A DNA stretch of 64,000 nucleotides from Loktanella sp. IMCC34160 (GTDB lineage Bacteria > Pseudomonadota > Alphaproteobacteria > Rhodobacterales > Rhodobacteraceae). Both the position numbers and the translations under genes were made by a program. The notes beneath the pieces are model-generated. The model was given only the letters and a program-made list of their open reading frames with translations. It searched no databases and was not told the origin of the DNA. Shown piece after piece: positions 1-8,610 of this stretch. Each line of letters opens with the position of its first letter. The stretch's first letter is position 1. The stretch lies in NCBI RefSeq assembly GCF_004145845.1, contig NZ_SELP01000001.1, positions 558,001 through 622,000 of the forward strand, in the 5' to 3' direction.

Positions 1-103
1 TCGCCAGAAGCTCTTCCGCCGCCACAGGCGCCGCAAGAAGCCCAGTTCCAAGCACGGCAATCATCGCCGTGCGGAGTGTCCGAAGTCCGCGTTGAAGGGT
101 CAT
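1..103 (-). CDS. N-terminal fragment of a secreted protein (runs off the window)
   Basis: Reading the minus strand from an ATG at 103 gives 34 codons that stay open to the edge of the window. They look like a Sec signal peptide: a basic start (MTLQRGLRTLRTA), a hydrophobic core (MIAVLGTGLLAAP) and a likely cleavage site after VAA, followed by EELLA. A GGGCGG stretch lies just upstream as a possible ribosome site. The mature protein is outside the window, so no function can be assigned. It lies downstream of, and on the same strand as, the PPDK-like gene, about 156 bases away. Confidence 0.55.
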   Translation of the reverse strand, partial: MTLQRGLRTLRTAMIAVLGTGLLAAPVAAEELLA

Positions 104-259
104 CCGCCCATCCCAGGTTCCACGCGGACAGCCCCCGCGCAGGCAGAGGTTCCGTAAACGACCGGGTCCTATCCGTCTACCCTTTTAGGTCTGCACCCAA
201 GACATTCCCGGCATGTGTCATCCGGGACATTCAATATGCTGCGGAGATCCTTGAAAAAC

Positions 260-2818
260 CTACGAAATGTTGAGTTCCAACCGATCTGCAATTGCCAGTT
301 GTGCGGCGGAAAGCCGCGCAAGGGGCACCCGGAAGGGCGAGCAGGAGACATAGTCGAATCCCTGTTTTCGGCAGAAGTCGATGGCCGACCGGCTGCCGCC
401 ATGTTCGCCGCAGACCGACAGGATCACCTCCGGACGGCCGGCCCGGCCCCGTTCGGCGGCCATCGACAAAAGCTCTCCGACCCCGTCGATATCAAGGGTG
501 TGGAACGGGTCTTCCTCGTAGACATGCGCCTTGACATAGGCCGACATGAAGCGCCCCGCGTCGTCGCGCGACAGCCCGTAGGTCATCTGGGTCAGGTCGT
601 TCGTCCCGAAGGACAGAAACGCCGCGTGTTCGGCGATATCGGCGGCCCGCAGGCAGGCGCGCGGCGTTTCCACCATCACCCCCAGCCGGTAGTCGAACTC
701 GGCCCCGGTTTCGGCCTTGACCGCCGCCGCAACCGCATCGATCCGAGTCTTGACGATCTCGACCTCGCGCATGGCGCTGACCAGCGGGATCATGATTTCC
801 GGGACGACAGGGGCGCCACTGGCGCTGGCCTCCACCGTGGCCTCAAAGATCGCGCGGGCCTGCATGTCGTAGATCTCGGGATAGGTCAGGCCCAGCCGGA
901 CCCCCCGCATCCCCAGCATGGGGTTATATTCCGAAAGCGCCTCGACCCGCGCGTTCACATCGGCCAGCGCAAGGCCCAGTTGTTCGGCCAGATCGCGCAT
1001 CCCTGCCTTGTCGACGGGCAGGAATTCGTGCAGCGGCGGATCGAACAGGCGGATGCAGACCGGCTTGCCCTGCATGATCTCGAACAGGGCGGCGAAATCG
1101 GCCCGCTGCATCGGCAGCAGCCGGTCCAGTACCGCGCGCCGCTCGGTCTGGCTGTCGGCAAAGATCATCTCGCGCATGACGACCAGTCGGTCGCCTTCAA
1201 AGAACATGTGCTCGGTCCGGCACAGGCCGATCCCCTGCGCCTTGAAGTTGCGGGCGGTCTGGGCGTCGGCCGGGGTGTCGGCGTTGGCGCGGACCCCGAT
1301 ATCGCGGAACTCGTCCGCCCAGGCCAGAAGGGCGCGGAACTCTTCATCCAGTGCCGCCTCGATCATCGGCGCCTCGCCGGCCAGGATATCGCCGCTGGTG
1401 CCGTCGACGGTGATCACGTCGCCTTCGGCAAAGCTGCGGCCGTCGGGGGCGATCAGGCGTTTCTTCTTGCGGTCGATGGTCAGGTCCGAGGCCCCCACCA
1501 CGCAGGGCAGGCCAAGGCCCCGGCCGATCACCGCCGCGTGGCTGGTGATGCCGCCGCGCATGGTCAGGACCGCCTGTGCGGCATGCATCCCGCGGATATC
1601 CTCGGGCGAGGTTTCCCAGCGGACCAGAACACAGGGTTCGGACCGGGCCGCGCTGGCCTGCGCGTCATTGGCGGTAAAGACGATCCGGCCCGAGGCCGCG
1701 CCGGGGCTGGCGGCGATACCGCTGGTGATCCGGTCGCGCGGGGCAGTGGGGTCCACCTGCCGGTGCAGCATTTCGGACAGGGCCGCGGGGTCGACCCGCA
1801 TCACCGCCTCTTCGCGGGCGATGATCCCGTCATCAGCAAGGGCCACGGCCACCCGGACCGCCGCCCGGGACGACCGGGGCACGCGGACGGCATCAAGGAT
1901 CGCGATCTTGCCGTCCTCGATGGTGAATTCGATCTGCATTTCCTCCCGAAGGCGGGTGCGGCAGATCTCGCCAAAGCGGGTCAGGGCCTCGAAGACCTCG
2001 GGCTGGGTTTCCTCGACCGACGGGCCGCGCGGGTCGCGGGTCAGGAACATGGCCCCGGTCCCGGCGCCCAAGGCCTCGCGCCCCTGACTTTGGGCAAGAT
2101 ACCGGCCCTTGATCCGTTGGCCGCCTGTCGCCTCGTCGATGAACTGGATCACGCCAGAGCCGCATTCGCCCGGACCCACCCCCAGCGCCATGGCCTGCAC
2201 GACAAGGCCAAGCCCGGCGTTGGCGGGGGCGCCCTTGGCCTGCCGCAACAGCCGGGCGGACGTCCCGTCCCAGGCCCGCGCCATCGAGCGTAGCACCTCG
2301 GCCAGTTGGCAGGCCGGGTCCTGCGGGAAGGCCTCGTCCATCTCGTATTCATAGGCATCCAGCGCCACGCGCAGATTGGCGCCGGTGGGATGTTCGGGGA
2401 TGTCGAACACCTCGGGGTCCAGACGCGCCACGTGGACTGCGTAGGACTGGATGAACCGCAGGTAGATGGCGGTCGCCTCTGCCTCGCCCATGCGGGCGCA
2501 CATTTCGGCATGGCGGGCATCGGTCATGCCGATGTTCAGGATTGCGCCGGGCCCGCCCCAATCGGGGTCTTCGCTTGACGGGCGGACGGACAAAAGCGGG
2601 TCTGGCCCGAAGGGGGCAAGCACCTGTTTCAGGTCGGGCATCTGGCCCTGCGCGATCCCGCGCACCGCGTCGAAGGACAGGGCGACGGTGGTGGGCACCG
2701 GCATCTCCAGCCGGATCAGCCGCTGCAGGCATTTCGCGCGCCCCCCGTGCACCGAAGGCGACATCGGCGCATCCACGGTGATCAGGGTAACGGGCGGGTA
2801 AATGGTGTCTTGCTGCAA
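260..2818 (-). CDS. Divergent pyruvate phosphate dikinase-like PEP-utilising protein
   Basis: An 852-residue protein with the PPDK layout: N-terminal ATP-grasp-like region (about 20-345), central swivelling phosphohistidine domain (about 365-480) and C-terminal PEP/pyruvate barrel (about 490-850). The phosphohistidine motif RGGITSHAAV is intact (His near 427). So are the barrel motifs SFGTNDLTQ and CGEHGG (catalytic Cys near 803). The nucleotide-binding half has decayed: the usual SMPGMMDT loop reads DWGGPGAI, the TRNPSTGE loop reads FIDEATGG, and the QTR motif that ends the ATP-grasp domain is replaced by DAV. It is a little shorter than typical PPDK (about 880). The likely reading is a paralogue that kept PEP/pyruvate chemistry or binding and lost normal ATP use; it may not be a working PPDK. 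Confidence 0.8.
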   Translation of the reverse strand: MQQDTIYPPVTLITVDAPMSPSVHGGRAKCLQRLIRLEMPVPTTVALSFDAVRGIAQGQMPDLKQVLAPFGPDPLLSVRPSSEDPDWGGPGAILNIGMTDARHAEMCARMGEAEATAIYLRFIQSYAVHVARLDPEVFDIPEHPTGANLRVALDAYEYEMDEAFPQDPACQLAEVLRSMARAWDGTSARLLRQAKGAPANAGLGLVVQAMALGVGPGECGSGVIQFIDEATGGQRIKGRYLAQSQGREALGAGTGAMFLTRDPRGPSVEETQPEVFEALTRFGEICRTRLREEMQIEFTIEDGKIAILDAVRVPRSSRAAVRVAVALADDGIIAREEAVMRVDPAALSEMLHRQVDPTAPRDRITSGIAASPGAASGRIVFTANDAQASAARSEPCVLVRWETSPEDIRGMHAAQAVLTMRGGITSHAAVIGRGLGLPCVVGASDLTIDRKKKRLIAPDGRSFAEGDVITVDGTSGDILAGEAPMIEAALDEEFRALLAWADEFRDIGVRANADTPADAQTARNFKAQGIGLCRTEHMFFEGDRLVVMREMIFADSQTERRAVLDRLLPMQRADFAALFEIMQGKPVCIRLFDPPLHEFLPVDKAGMRDLAEQLGLALADVNARVEALSEYNPMLGMRGVRLGLTYPEIYDMQARAIFEATVEASASGAPVVPEIMIPLVSAMREVEIVKTRIDAVAAAVKAETGAEFDYRLGVMVETPRACLRAADIAEHAAFLSFGTNDLTQMTYGLSRDDAGRFMSAYVKAHVYEEDPFHTLDIDGVGELLSMAAERGRAGRPEVILSVCGEHGGSRSAIDFCRKQGFDYVSCSPFRVPLARLSAAQLAIADRLELNIS

Positions 2819-3175
2819 TGCGGCATCCTCCGGCTAGGCGCACCATAGCCCGCAAGCGATTCGCGGCAAGAAAAGAATTGCAGGGAAGGGGGATGGTGGG
2901 TTGAAACCCACCTTACGCTAGTGGGGCACTGCTCATCTGGCGCCACCCGGCGATTTCCGCCGGACTATTCGGGGTAAAATGAGAGTCCATTCTTCTTTGG
3001 GTTCTAAATATCCTCTGGGGGTCCGGGGGGCGAAGCGCCCCCGGGTAAGGTGGGTTTCAACCCACCATCCCCCGACCTGCGCCGGTTTTCCGCCGCTGCC
3101 TGCCGCCTTGGGGCGCTTGTTCCGTCCGTCCCCGGATAGTATGCCCGGACAAGAACAACGACGGACCCGGACCCG
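2819..3175. repeat. Intergenic region with two copies of the interspersed palindromic repeat
   Basis: This 357-base gap between divergent genes has no convincing ORF. A hairpin GGTGGGTTGAAACCCACC sits at 2895-2912, followed by TTACG. A second composite unit at about 2989-3066 contains TTCTTTGGGT, then AAATATCCTCTGGGGG, a GGGGGGCGAAGCGCCCCC hairpin and an inverted copy of the first hairpin (TAAGGTGGGTTTCAACCCACC split over 3046-3066). The same blocks recur near 26.05, 26.9 and 33.4-33.6 kb, always between genes. The folB promoter must lie within or just after the repeat, but none is obvious. Confidence 0.75.
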
Positions 3176-4096
3176 ATGACTGACGATATCCGCATGGCCT
3201 TTGCCCATCCCGCCGAGCGGGCAGAGGCAAGCGCCACCCAGCCTTGCGACCGCATTTCGCTGCGTGACTACGTGGTCGAGGTGGAAATCGGCGCCTTCGA
3301 GCAGGAGCGCGGCCATCTTCAGCGCGTCCGTTTCAACATCGTGGTCGAGGTCGCGCCGCAACAGGCTGCCGCCGAGGACGATGTGGACCGCATCCTGTCC
3401 TATGATGTGCTGACCGAGGCCATCGCCCATGAACTGGGCGTGGAGCGGATTAACCTGCTGGAAACCCTTGCCGCCCGCGTTGCCGAACGGATCCTACTGG
3501 AGCCACTTGCGCAGCGTGTCTTTGTCCGGATCGAGAAATTGGACCGGGGGCCGTTTTCGCTGGGGGTCGAGATCGTCCGGGCGCAGGGCGAAGAGGCCCG
3601 CGCGGGACAGGACCACGTGCAGGTGCCGCATCCGCGCCTTGTCTACCTGTCGAACGCGGCCATCGGGTCGGACCGCATTGGTGCCTGGATCGACGAATTG
3701 TCGGCCGACAGTGCGCCGCTGATCTTTTGCGTGGGCGCCCCCGACCTGCCCGCGCCGCAGGCCGCCGCCGCCCTGCCACAGCGCCGGATCGACCTTCTGG
3801 CGCTGGAACAGAATGCCTGGATGCTGGCCGGGCGCGACCGCCGCTGCATGGTGGTGGCCACCCGAACCGAACTGGACTGGGCGATGAAAAACGGCCAGAT
3901 CTGCGTCTGGGCCCCATCCAAGATCGTGCTGGATGCGGTCGACGGCCCATCGGCCAGCCCGCGCGATGCGCTGGCCCTGATGGGCTGGTTCGCCGGGCAG
4001 GTGGAGGCGGCGGAACTGCTGGTGATCGGGGCCGAGGCCCCGGACAGCGACATGCCGGTGCGGGCGCTGCCCCTTGATGCGGAGACGCTGCTGTGA
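3176..4096 (+). CDS. folB: Dihydroneopterin aldolase with C-terminal extension
   Basis: A 306-residue protein. Residues about 25-135 form a FolB domain, which converts 7,8-dihydroneopterin to 6-hydroxymethyl-dihydropterin and glycolaldehyde in folate synthesis. The segment ISLRDYVVEVEIGAFEQERG matches the start of the family, and the INLLETLAARVAERILL helix and VRIEKLDRGPF strand follow as expected. FolB enzymes are usually about 120 residues; here a further region of about 160 residues (150-306) follows, with an alternating strand/helix pattern and no motif I recognise. The gene overlaps folP by four bases (GTGA), which implies translational coupling within one folate operon. Confidence 0.88.
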   Translation: MTDDIRMAFAHPAERAEASATQPCDRISLRDYVVEVEIGAFEQERGHLQRVRFNIVVEVAPQQAAAEDDVDRILSYDVLTEAIAHELGVERINLLETLAARVAERILLEPLAQRVFVRIEKLDRGPFSLGVEIVRAQGEEARAGQDHVQVPHPRLVYLSNAAIGSDRIGAWIDELSADSAPLIFCVGAPDLPAPQAAAALPQRRIDLLALEQNAWMLAGRDRRCMVVATRTELDWAMKNGQICVWAPSKIVLDAVDGPSASPRDALALMGWFAGQVEAAELLVIGAEAPDSDMPVRALPLDAETLL

Positions 4097-5100
4097 CCAA
4101 GGAGTATTTTCGCCCGATCCCGATGACCGACCCGCATCGCCCCGAGGGCGCGCTGACCCTTGCCGGCGGCTGGTGCTGGTTCGACCGGGTGGAAGTGCTG
4201 CGCCGGGACCGCGCGCCCGAGCTGATCGCCGCCGCCGATCTGCCTGACATGGTGAAGGCCCGGCTGACCGCCCCACGTGCCAGTGTCGGAACCCTGTCCA
4301 TGGACCGCCCCCGGATCATGGGCATCCTGAATGTCACCCCGGACAGTTTCTCGGACGGGGGGCTGTTCAACGCGCCCGAGGCGGCGCTGGCGCAGGCCCG
4401 CGCGATGCAGGCGGCAGGTGCCGACATCATCGACGTGGGCGGCGAAAGCACCCGGCCCGGCGCCCGCGAGATCGGGGTAGAGGAAGAGATCAGCCGCACC
4501 GCCCCGGTGATCGGGTCGATCCGGGCGGGCAGCGATATCCCGATTTCCATCGACACCCGCAAATCCATGGTCGCCCGCGCCGCCATCGGCGCCGGGGCCA
4601 GCATGGTCAATGATGTCGCTGCCTTTACCTTTGATCCGGCGCTGGCGGGGATCACCGCAGACAGCGGGCTGCCGGTTTGCCTGATGCATGCGCAGGGCGA
4701 TCCGCAGACCATGCAGCAAGACCCGCGCTATGACGATGTCGTGCTGGACGTCTACGATTTTCTTGAAGACCGGATCGCGGCGGCCGAGGCGGCTGGGATC
4801 GACCGCGCCCGGATCGTCACCGACCCCGGCATCGGCTTTGGCAAGACTTTGCAACATAACGTGACGCTTCTGCGCCATCTTTCCCTCTATCATGCGCTTG
4901 GCTGCCCGATACTTCTGGGCGCCAGCCGCAAGCGGTTCATCGGCACCATCGCGGGCGTGGACGACGCGCGCGACCGGATGCCCGGATCGCTTGCCGTGGC
5001 GCTGGCCGGGGTGGCCCATGGCGTGCAGATCCTGCGCGTCCATGATACCGGGGAAACAAGACAGGCGCTGAGCCTGCACATGGCATTGAGTGGGGCGTAG
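4093..5100 (+). CDS. folP: Dihydropteroate synthase
   Basis: Joins p-aminobenzoate to dihydropterin pyrophosphate in folate synthesis (cytoplasmic TIM barrel). The 335-residue protein has the family signatures in order: [48 protein letters not shown] and the C-terminal [11 protein letters not shown]. The start is taken as the GTG at 4093, overlapping the folB stop, because residues such as [13 protein letters not shown] ahead of the barrel look like the conserved lead-in of alphaproteobacterial relatives. An internal ATG at 4123 is the alternative. The N-terminal 75 residues before the barrel are longer than in E. coli FolP. It is followed by glmM after five bases. Confidence 0.95.
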   Translation: MTKEYFRPIPMTDPHRPEGALTLAGGWCWFDRVEVLRRDRAPELIAAADLPDMVKARLTAPRASVGTLSMDRPRIMGILNVTPDSFSDGGLFNAPEAALAQARAMQAAGADIIDVGGESTRPGAREIGVEEEISRTAPVIGSIRAGSDIPISIDTRKSMVARAAIGAGASMVNDVAAFTFDPALAGITADSGLPVCLMHAQGDPQTMQQDPRYDDVVLDVYDFLEDRIAAAEAAGIDRARIVTDPGIGFGKTLQHNVTLLRHLSLYHALGCPILLGASRKRFIGTIAGVDDARDRMPGSLAVALAGVAHGVQILRVHDTGETRQALSLHMALSGA

Positions 5101-5105
5101 ACGAC

Positions 5106-6452
5106 ATGACACGCAAGCTGTTCGGAACCGACGGGGTGCGCGGCACCGCGAACACATACCCGATGACCGCCGAAATGGCGCTGCGGATCGGGGCCGCTGC
5201 GGGCCGCTATTTCCGCAATGACGGGTCGAACGAACACCGGGTGGTGATTGGCAAGGACACCCGCCTTTCGGGCTACATGTTTGAAAACGCGCTGACGGCG
5301 GGGCTGACCTCGACCGGGATGAACGTGTTTCTGCTGGGGCCGGTGCCGACCCCGGCGGTGGGGCTTCTGACCACCTCGCTGCGGGCGGATATGGGGATCA
5401 TGGTGTCGGCCAGCCACAACCCGCACCACGACAACGGGATCAAGTTCTTTGGCCCCGACGGGTTCAAGCTGTCGGATGAGGCCGAGGCCGAGATCGAACG
5501 GCTGACCGAGGAGGGGACCGAACCCGCGCAGGCCAATAACATCGGCCGGGCCAAACGGATCGACGATGGCCGGTTCCGCTATGGCGAGCGGATCAAGGGC
5601 ACCTTCCCGGCGGGGATGCGGCTGGACGGGCTGAAGGTTGTGGTCGATTGCGCCAACGGCGCGGCCTACAGGATCGCCCCCGAAGTCCTGTGGGAACTTG
5701 GGGCTGATGTGGTGCCCGTGGGTGTGTCGCCCAATGGCACCAACATCAATGACAACTGCGGATCGACCAGCCCGCGCACGGCGGCCGAGGCGATTGTCAC
5801 CCATGGCGCGGACGTGGGCATCTGTCTGGATGGTGACGCCGACCGGGTGATGATCCTTGATGAAAACGGGCGCGTCGCCGATGGCGACCAGATCATGGCT
5901 CTGATGGCGGGCCGCTGGGCCGATGCCGGGCGGCTGGCCCACGGCACGCTGGTGGCGACTGTGATGTCGAACCTTGGGCTGGAACGTTACCTTGAAGGGC
6001 GGGGCCTGCATCTGCAACGTACCAAGGTCGGCGACCGCCACGTGGTCGAGGCGATGCGCGCGGGGGGCTTCAACCTTGGCGGGGAGCAGTCGGGCCATAT
6101 CGTGATGACCGACTATGCCACCACTGGCGACGGACTTTTGGCGGGCCTTCAATTCCTTGCCGCGATGGTCGAGACGGGCAAGCGCGCCTCCGAGTTGTGC
6201 CATGTCTTCGAGACTGTCCCGCAGATGTTGAAAAATGTCAGGTATTCGGATGGAAAAGACCCGCTTTCGGACCAGAAGGTTCGAAAAGTGATAGCCGAGT
6301 CCGAGGGGCTTTTGTCCGGCAAGGGCCGGTTGCTGATCCGCCGGTCGGGGACAGAGCCGCTGATCCGGGTGATGGCCGAATGCGAGGATGACGGGCTACT
6401 AACTCAGGTGGTCGAGGGGATCGTGGCCGAGGTGCAGGCCGCGGCGGGCTAG
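5106..6452 (+). CDS. glmM: Phosphoglucosamine mutase
   Basis: Interconverts glucosamine 6-phosphate and 1-phosphate, feeding UDP-GlcNAc for peptidoglycan and lipid A. The 448-residue length is typical. Visible motifs are the N-terminal [12 protein letters not shown], the phosphoserine loop [17 protein letters not shown], the metal loop [14 protein letters not shown], the sugar loop [19 protein letters not shown] and the phosphate-binding [14 protein letters not shown]. It is the last gene of the folB-folP-glmM run; its stop codon overlaps the stop of the convergent exporter gene. The folP-glmM linkage is common in bacteria. Confidence 0.97.
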   Translation: MTRKLFGTDGVRGTANTYPMTAEMALRIGAAAGRYFRNDGSNEHRVVIGKDTRLSGYMFENALTAGLTSTGMNVFLLGPVPTPAVGLLTTSLRADMGIMVSASHNPHHDNGIKFFGPDGFKLSDEAEAEIERLTEEGTEPAQANNIGRAKRIDDGRFRYGERIKGTFPAGMRLDGLKVVVDCANGAAYRIAPEVLWELGADVVPVGVSPNGTNINDNCGSTSPRTAAEAIVTHGADVGICLDGDADRVMILDENGRVADGDQIMALMAGRWADAGRLAHGTLVATVMSNLGLERYLEGRGLHLQRTKVGDRHVVEAMRAGGFNLGGEQSGHIVMTDYATTGDGLLAGLQFLAAMVETGKRASELCHVFETVPQMLKNVRYSDGKDPLSDQKVRKVIAESEGLLSGKGRLLIRRSGTEPLIRVMAECEDDGLLTQVVEGIVAEVQAAAG

Positions 6453-7351
6453 GCCCGGGGTCCGAATATCCGCGTCGGTCGGCCGCGCCACTGGCTGACC
6501 GCCAGCCCAAACAGGATCAGCCCAAGCGCCACGAAGAACCGCCACGGCAGGTCTTCGGACAGCACCAGCCAGCCGAAGACGACCGACCACAGTGGCACCT
6601 GATAATTGACCAGCGTCATGAAGACCGCCCCGGCGCTGCGGATCACCAGCACCCGCAACAGCGCGGCCAGTGCCGTCGGCACAAATCCAAGGAACAGGAT
6701 CGCCCAGCCCGACCGCGCGCCAGTCCAGCTGGGGACGCCTTCGACCAGCAGCATCGCCGGGATCAGGATCGCCGCGCCCACGACCAACGTGAAGGCCGCC
6801 AGCGTGATCGGGTCCACCGGCGGGCAGCGCCGGGTCATGACCGAGGACACGGCATAAGAGACGGAGGCCCCGATGCAGGCCAGTTGCGCCAGCGGTTCCG
6901 CCCCCTGTCCCAGCGCCATCAGCCCCGGTCCGATCAGCACCAGCGCCCCGGCAAAGCCGATCACCACCCCCAACGCCTTTTGCCCGCTGAGTTTTTCGTC
7001 GCTGAACACATGGGCCAGCGGCAGAACGATCAGCGGCAACGCTGCCATCGAAATCCCGGCAAAGGCCGAGGGCACATATTGCTGGCCCCAGCTGAGCAGG
7101 GAAAAGGGCAGGGCGGTGTTAAATGCACCGATGGGAATGAGGTAGATCATCGCCGCCCGGCTTGGCAGGGGTCGCCCCATCGCCGCCATCAGGGACAGAA
7201 GGGCCAGCGCGCCCAGCGTGGTGCGGGCGCAGGCGACGGTCAGAGGGCCATAGCCTTCGAGTGCGATGGACACGACCATGAATGTCCCACCCCAGATCAG
7301 CCCGAGGGAGATCACGGAAAGCCAGTTCGCGGAGGTCGGTGCCTGTGTCAT
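6449..7351 (-). CDS. EamA/DMT-family membrane transporter
   Basis: A 300-residue, ten-helix integral membrane protein of the drug/metabolite transporter superfamily, made of two EamA repeats (about 10-140 and 155-290). The N-terminal [16 protein letters not shown] and the second-half [15 protein letters not shown] are typical helices. Members export amino acids, drugs or metabolites; the substrate cannot be told from sequence. It is transcribed divergently from the ArsR-type gene, whose palindromic operators lie in the 75-base gap, so it may share that control. Its 3' end overlaps the glmM stop tail to tail. Confidence 0.85.
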   Translation of the reverse strand: MTQAPTSANWLSVISLGLIWGGTFMVVSIALEGYGPLTVACARTTLGALALLSLMAAMGRPLPSRAAMIYLIPIGAFNTALPFSLLSWGQQYVPSAFAGISMAALPLIVLPLAHVFSDEKLSGQKALGVVIGFAGALVLIGPGLMALGQGAEPLAQLACIGASVSYAVSSVMTRRCPPVDPITLAAFTLVVGAAILIPAMLLVEGVPSWTGARSGWAILFLGFVPTALAALLRVLVIRSAGAVFMTLVNYQVPLWSVVFGWLVLSEDLPWRFFVALGLILFGLAVSQWRGRPTRIFGPRA

Positions 7352-7402
7352 GCCGCGCCATATCGCGCCGCAAGGGGCTTGTCATCAGGGGATTGCAATA
7401 TT

Positions 7403-7435
7403 GTAAGCATCGGCTTACCGTAAGTAATGTCTTAC
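7403..7435. promoter_or_regulatory. Tandem inverted repeats over the ArsR start codon
   Basis: Two hairpin-like palindromes lie back to back: GTAAGC-4 nt-GCTTAC at 7403-7418 and GTAAG-6 nt-CTTAC at 7420-7435. The second spans the ATG at 7427. No Shine-Dalgarno sequence precedes that ATG. The arrangement looks like an operator for the ArsR-family product, able to repress its own gene and possibly the divergent EamA gene. Confidence 0.5.
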
Positions 7436-7741
7436 CAAGAATCACTCGCGGCGCTCGCCGATCCGACCCGCAGGCAGGTGTTCGAAACGCTGGCCCGCGC
7501 CCCCGGCCCGGTCGGTCAAATCGCCAAGAGCCTGCCGGTCAGCCGACCGGCCGTGTCGCAACATCTGAAGGTGTTGTCGGATGCCGGTCTGGTCGTGGCA
7601 CGGCAGGACGGAACCCGCCGGATCTATAGCGTCGATCCAAAGGGATTGGCGGAACTGCGCCGCTGGCTGGACGGATTCTGGACCGACGTGATGGACAGGT
7701 TTGCAAGCGAAATCAATACTCTGGAGCCCAAAGATGACTGA
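7427..7741 (+). CDS. ArsR-family transcriptional regulator
   Basis: A 104-residue winged-helix repressor. It begins in the way usual for the family (ESLAALADPTRRQVFETLA), followed by the recognition helix SRPAVSQHLKVLSDAGLV and the wing RQDGTRRIYSV. No metal-binding cysteines are present, so it is unlikely to be a metal sensor. It belongs to the group that pairs with an SRPBCC/AHSA1 protein, whose gene overlaps it by eight bases. The start has no ribosome-binding site and sits in a palindrome, suggesting a leaderless, self-controlled transcript. Confidence 0.88.
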   Translation: MSYQESLAALADPTRRQVFETLARAPGPVGQIAKSLPVSRPAVSQHLKVLSDAGLVVARQDGTRRIYSVDPKGLAELRRWLDGFWTDVMDRFASEINTLEPKDD

Positions 7742-8183
7742 CCCCATTATCAAGACGGTGATCGTGAACTGCGATCCCGCCCGCGCATTCGATGTCTTTG
7801 CAAACCGGATTGCGGACTGGTGGCCGCTAGATGGGCATGCGGTATCGGCGGCGGCCGGGAAGGCGGCGCTGGCGGTCACGATCGAGCCGCGCGTGGGCGG
7901 CGCGGTCTACGAGACGATGCATGACGGTGGTCGTGCCGACTGGGGAGAGGTGCTGATCTACGATCCCGGGACGCGGCTGGCGATGACGTGGCACCCCGGC
8001 AACAATGGGGATAACCCGACCCGGGTCGAGGTCAGTTTTGCCGCCACCGACGACGGGCGCTGCGCCGCGACCCTGACCCACACAGGGTGGGAGGTCTGGG
8101 CCGATCAGGCGGGCCCGCGCCGGGACAATTACGACAAGGGCTGGGATTTCGTGCTGGGCGAACGGTTCGTCAACGCGATTTGA
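7734..8183 (+). CDS. SRPBCC (AHSA1-type) domain protein
   Basis: A 149-residue START/Bet v1-like fold protein of the activator-of-Hsp90 type found next to ArsR regulators. Typical features are the opening IIKTVIVNCDPARAFDVFA, the WWPLDGHAV segment, VGGAVYETMHDG and the late GWDFVLGERF helix. Such proteins bind hydrophobic ligands in a cavity; the ligand here is unknown. The ATG at 7734 is chosen because it overlaps the regulator's 3' end and matches the family start. An upstream in-frame ATG at 7701 would lie well inside the arsR gene. Confidence 0.85.
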   Translation: MTDPIIKTVIVNCDPARAFDVFANRIADWWPLDGHAVSAAAGKAALAVTIEPRVGGAVYETMHDGGRADWGEVLIYDPGTRLAMTWHPGNNGDNPTRVEVSFAATDDGRCAATLTHTGWEVWADQAGPRRDNYDKGWDFVLGERFVNAI

Positions 8184-8207
8184 CCGGGGCAGGTGGGGTG
8201 ACGCACT

Positions 8208-8597
8208 CTATGCGCCCAGCAGGTAGATCATCGCCACAAGCCCAGCGAGGGCGCAATGGCACAGGGTGAAAGCCACACCGACCCATCGCCAGCCGCCGAC
8301 CTGCGGAGTGGCCCGCGCCCGAATGAACACGGCGCGGGTCAAGGCCGCAAGATAAAGCGTCAGCCCAGCGGTCAGGAAACCCGACGATAGCGTTAACGCC
8401 CTTGGCCCAAGTGCCAGCTGAGGCAGCATCGGCAGCAGAACGGCGGCCGGAACGAAGATCAGCCCGACACCATAATTGCCGATCCAGAACGTATCGCCCA
8501 GCCCAAGCCGTCCGGCCAGCAGATCTTGGAACCAGCCGGGGGAGAAGATCCGCCGGCGCTCTTCCAATGTCTTGGCGAGGTCGTCGAATTCGGACAT
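8208..8597 (-). CDS. Small membrane protein of unknown function
   Basis: A 129-residue protein that I do not recognise. A charged N-terminal stretch (SEFDDLAKTLEERRRIF) is followed by three likely transmembrane helices, around GVGLIFVPAAVLLPMLPQL, LSSGFLTAGLTLYLAALT and VGVAFTLCHCALAGLVAMIYLL. The ATG at 8597 is preferred to the one at 8741 because the upstream stretch lies inside the neighbouring gene. It follows the 299-residue unknown gene after 13 bases on the same strand, so the two are probably cotranscribed. Confidence 0.6.
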   Translation of the reverse strand: MSEFDDLAKTLEERRRIFSPGWFQDLLAGRLGLGDTFWIGNYGVGLIFVPAAVLLPMLPQLALGPRALTLSSGFLTAGLTLYLAALTRAVFIRARATPQVGGWRWVGVAFTLCHCALAGLVAMIYLLGA

Positions 8598-8610
8598 CCT
8601 GCTTTCCTGA

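Noticed and set aside
215-2293. A 692-codon plus-strand open frame opposite the PPDK-like gene
   Set aside because: The encoded protein has no family pattern, is composed of low-complexity Gly/Asp/Arg/His runs, and lies fully antisense to a gene with clear motifs. Long antisense frames are expected at this GC content.
3450-5157. Minus-strand open frames (420 and 504 codons) opposite folB, folP and glmM
   Set aside because: They are shadows of the strongly conserved plus-strand genes; no motif, no ribosome site.
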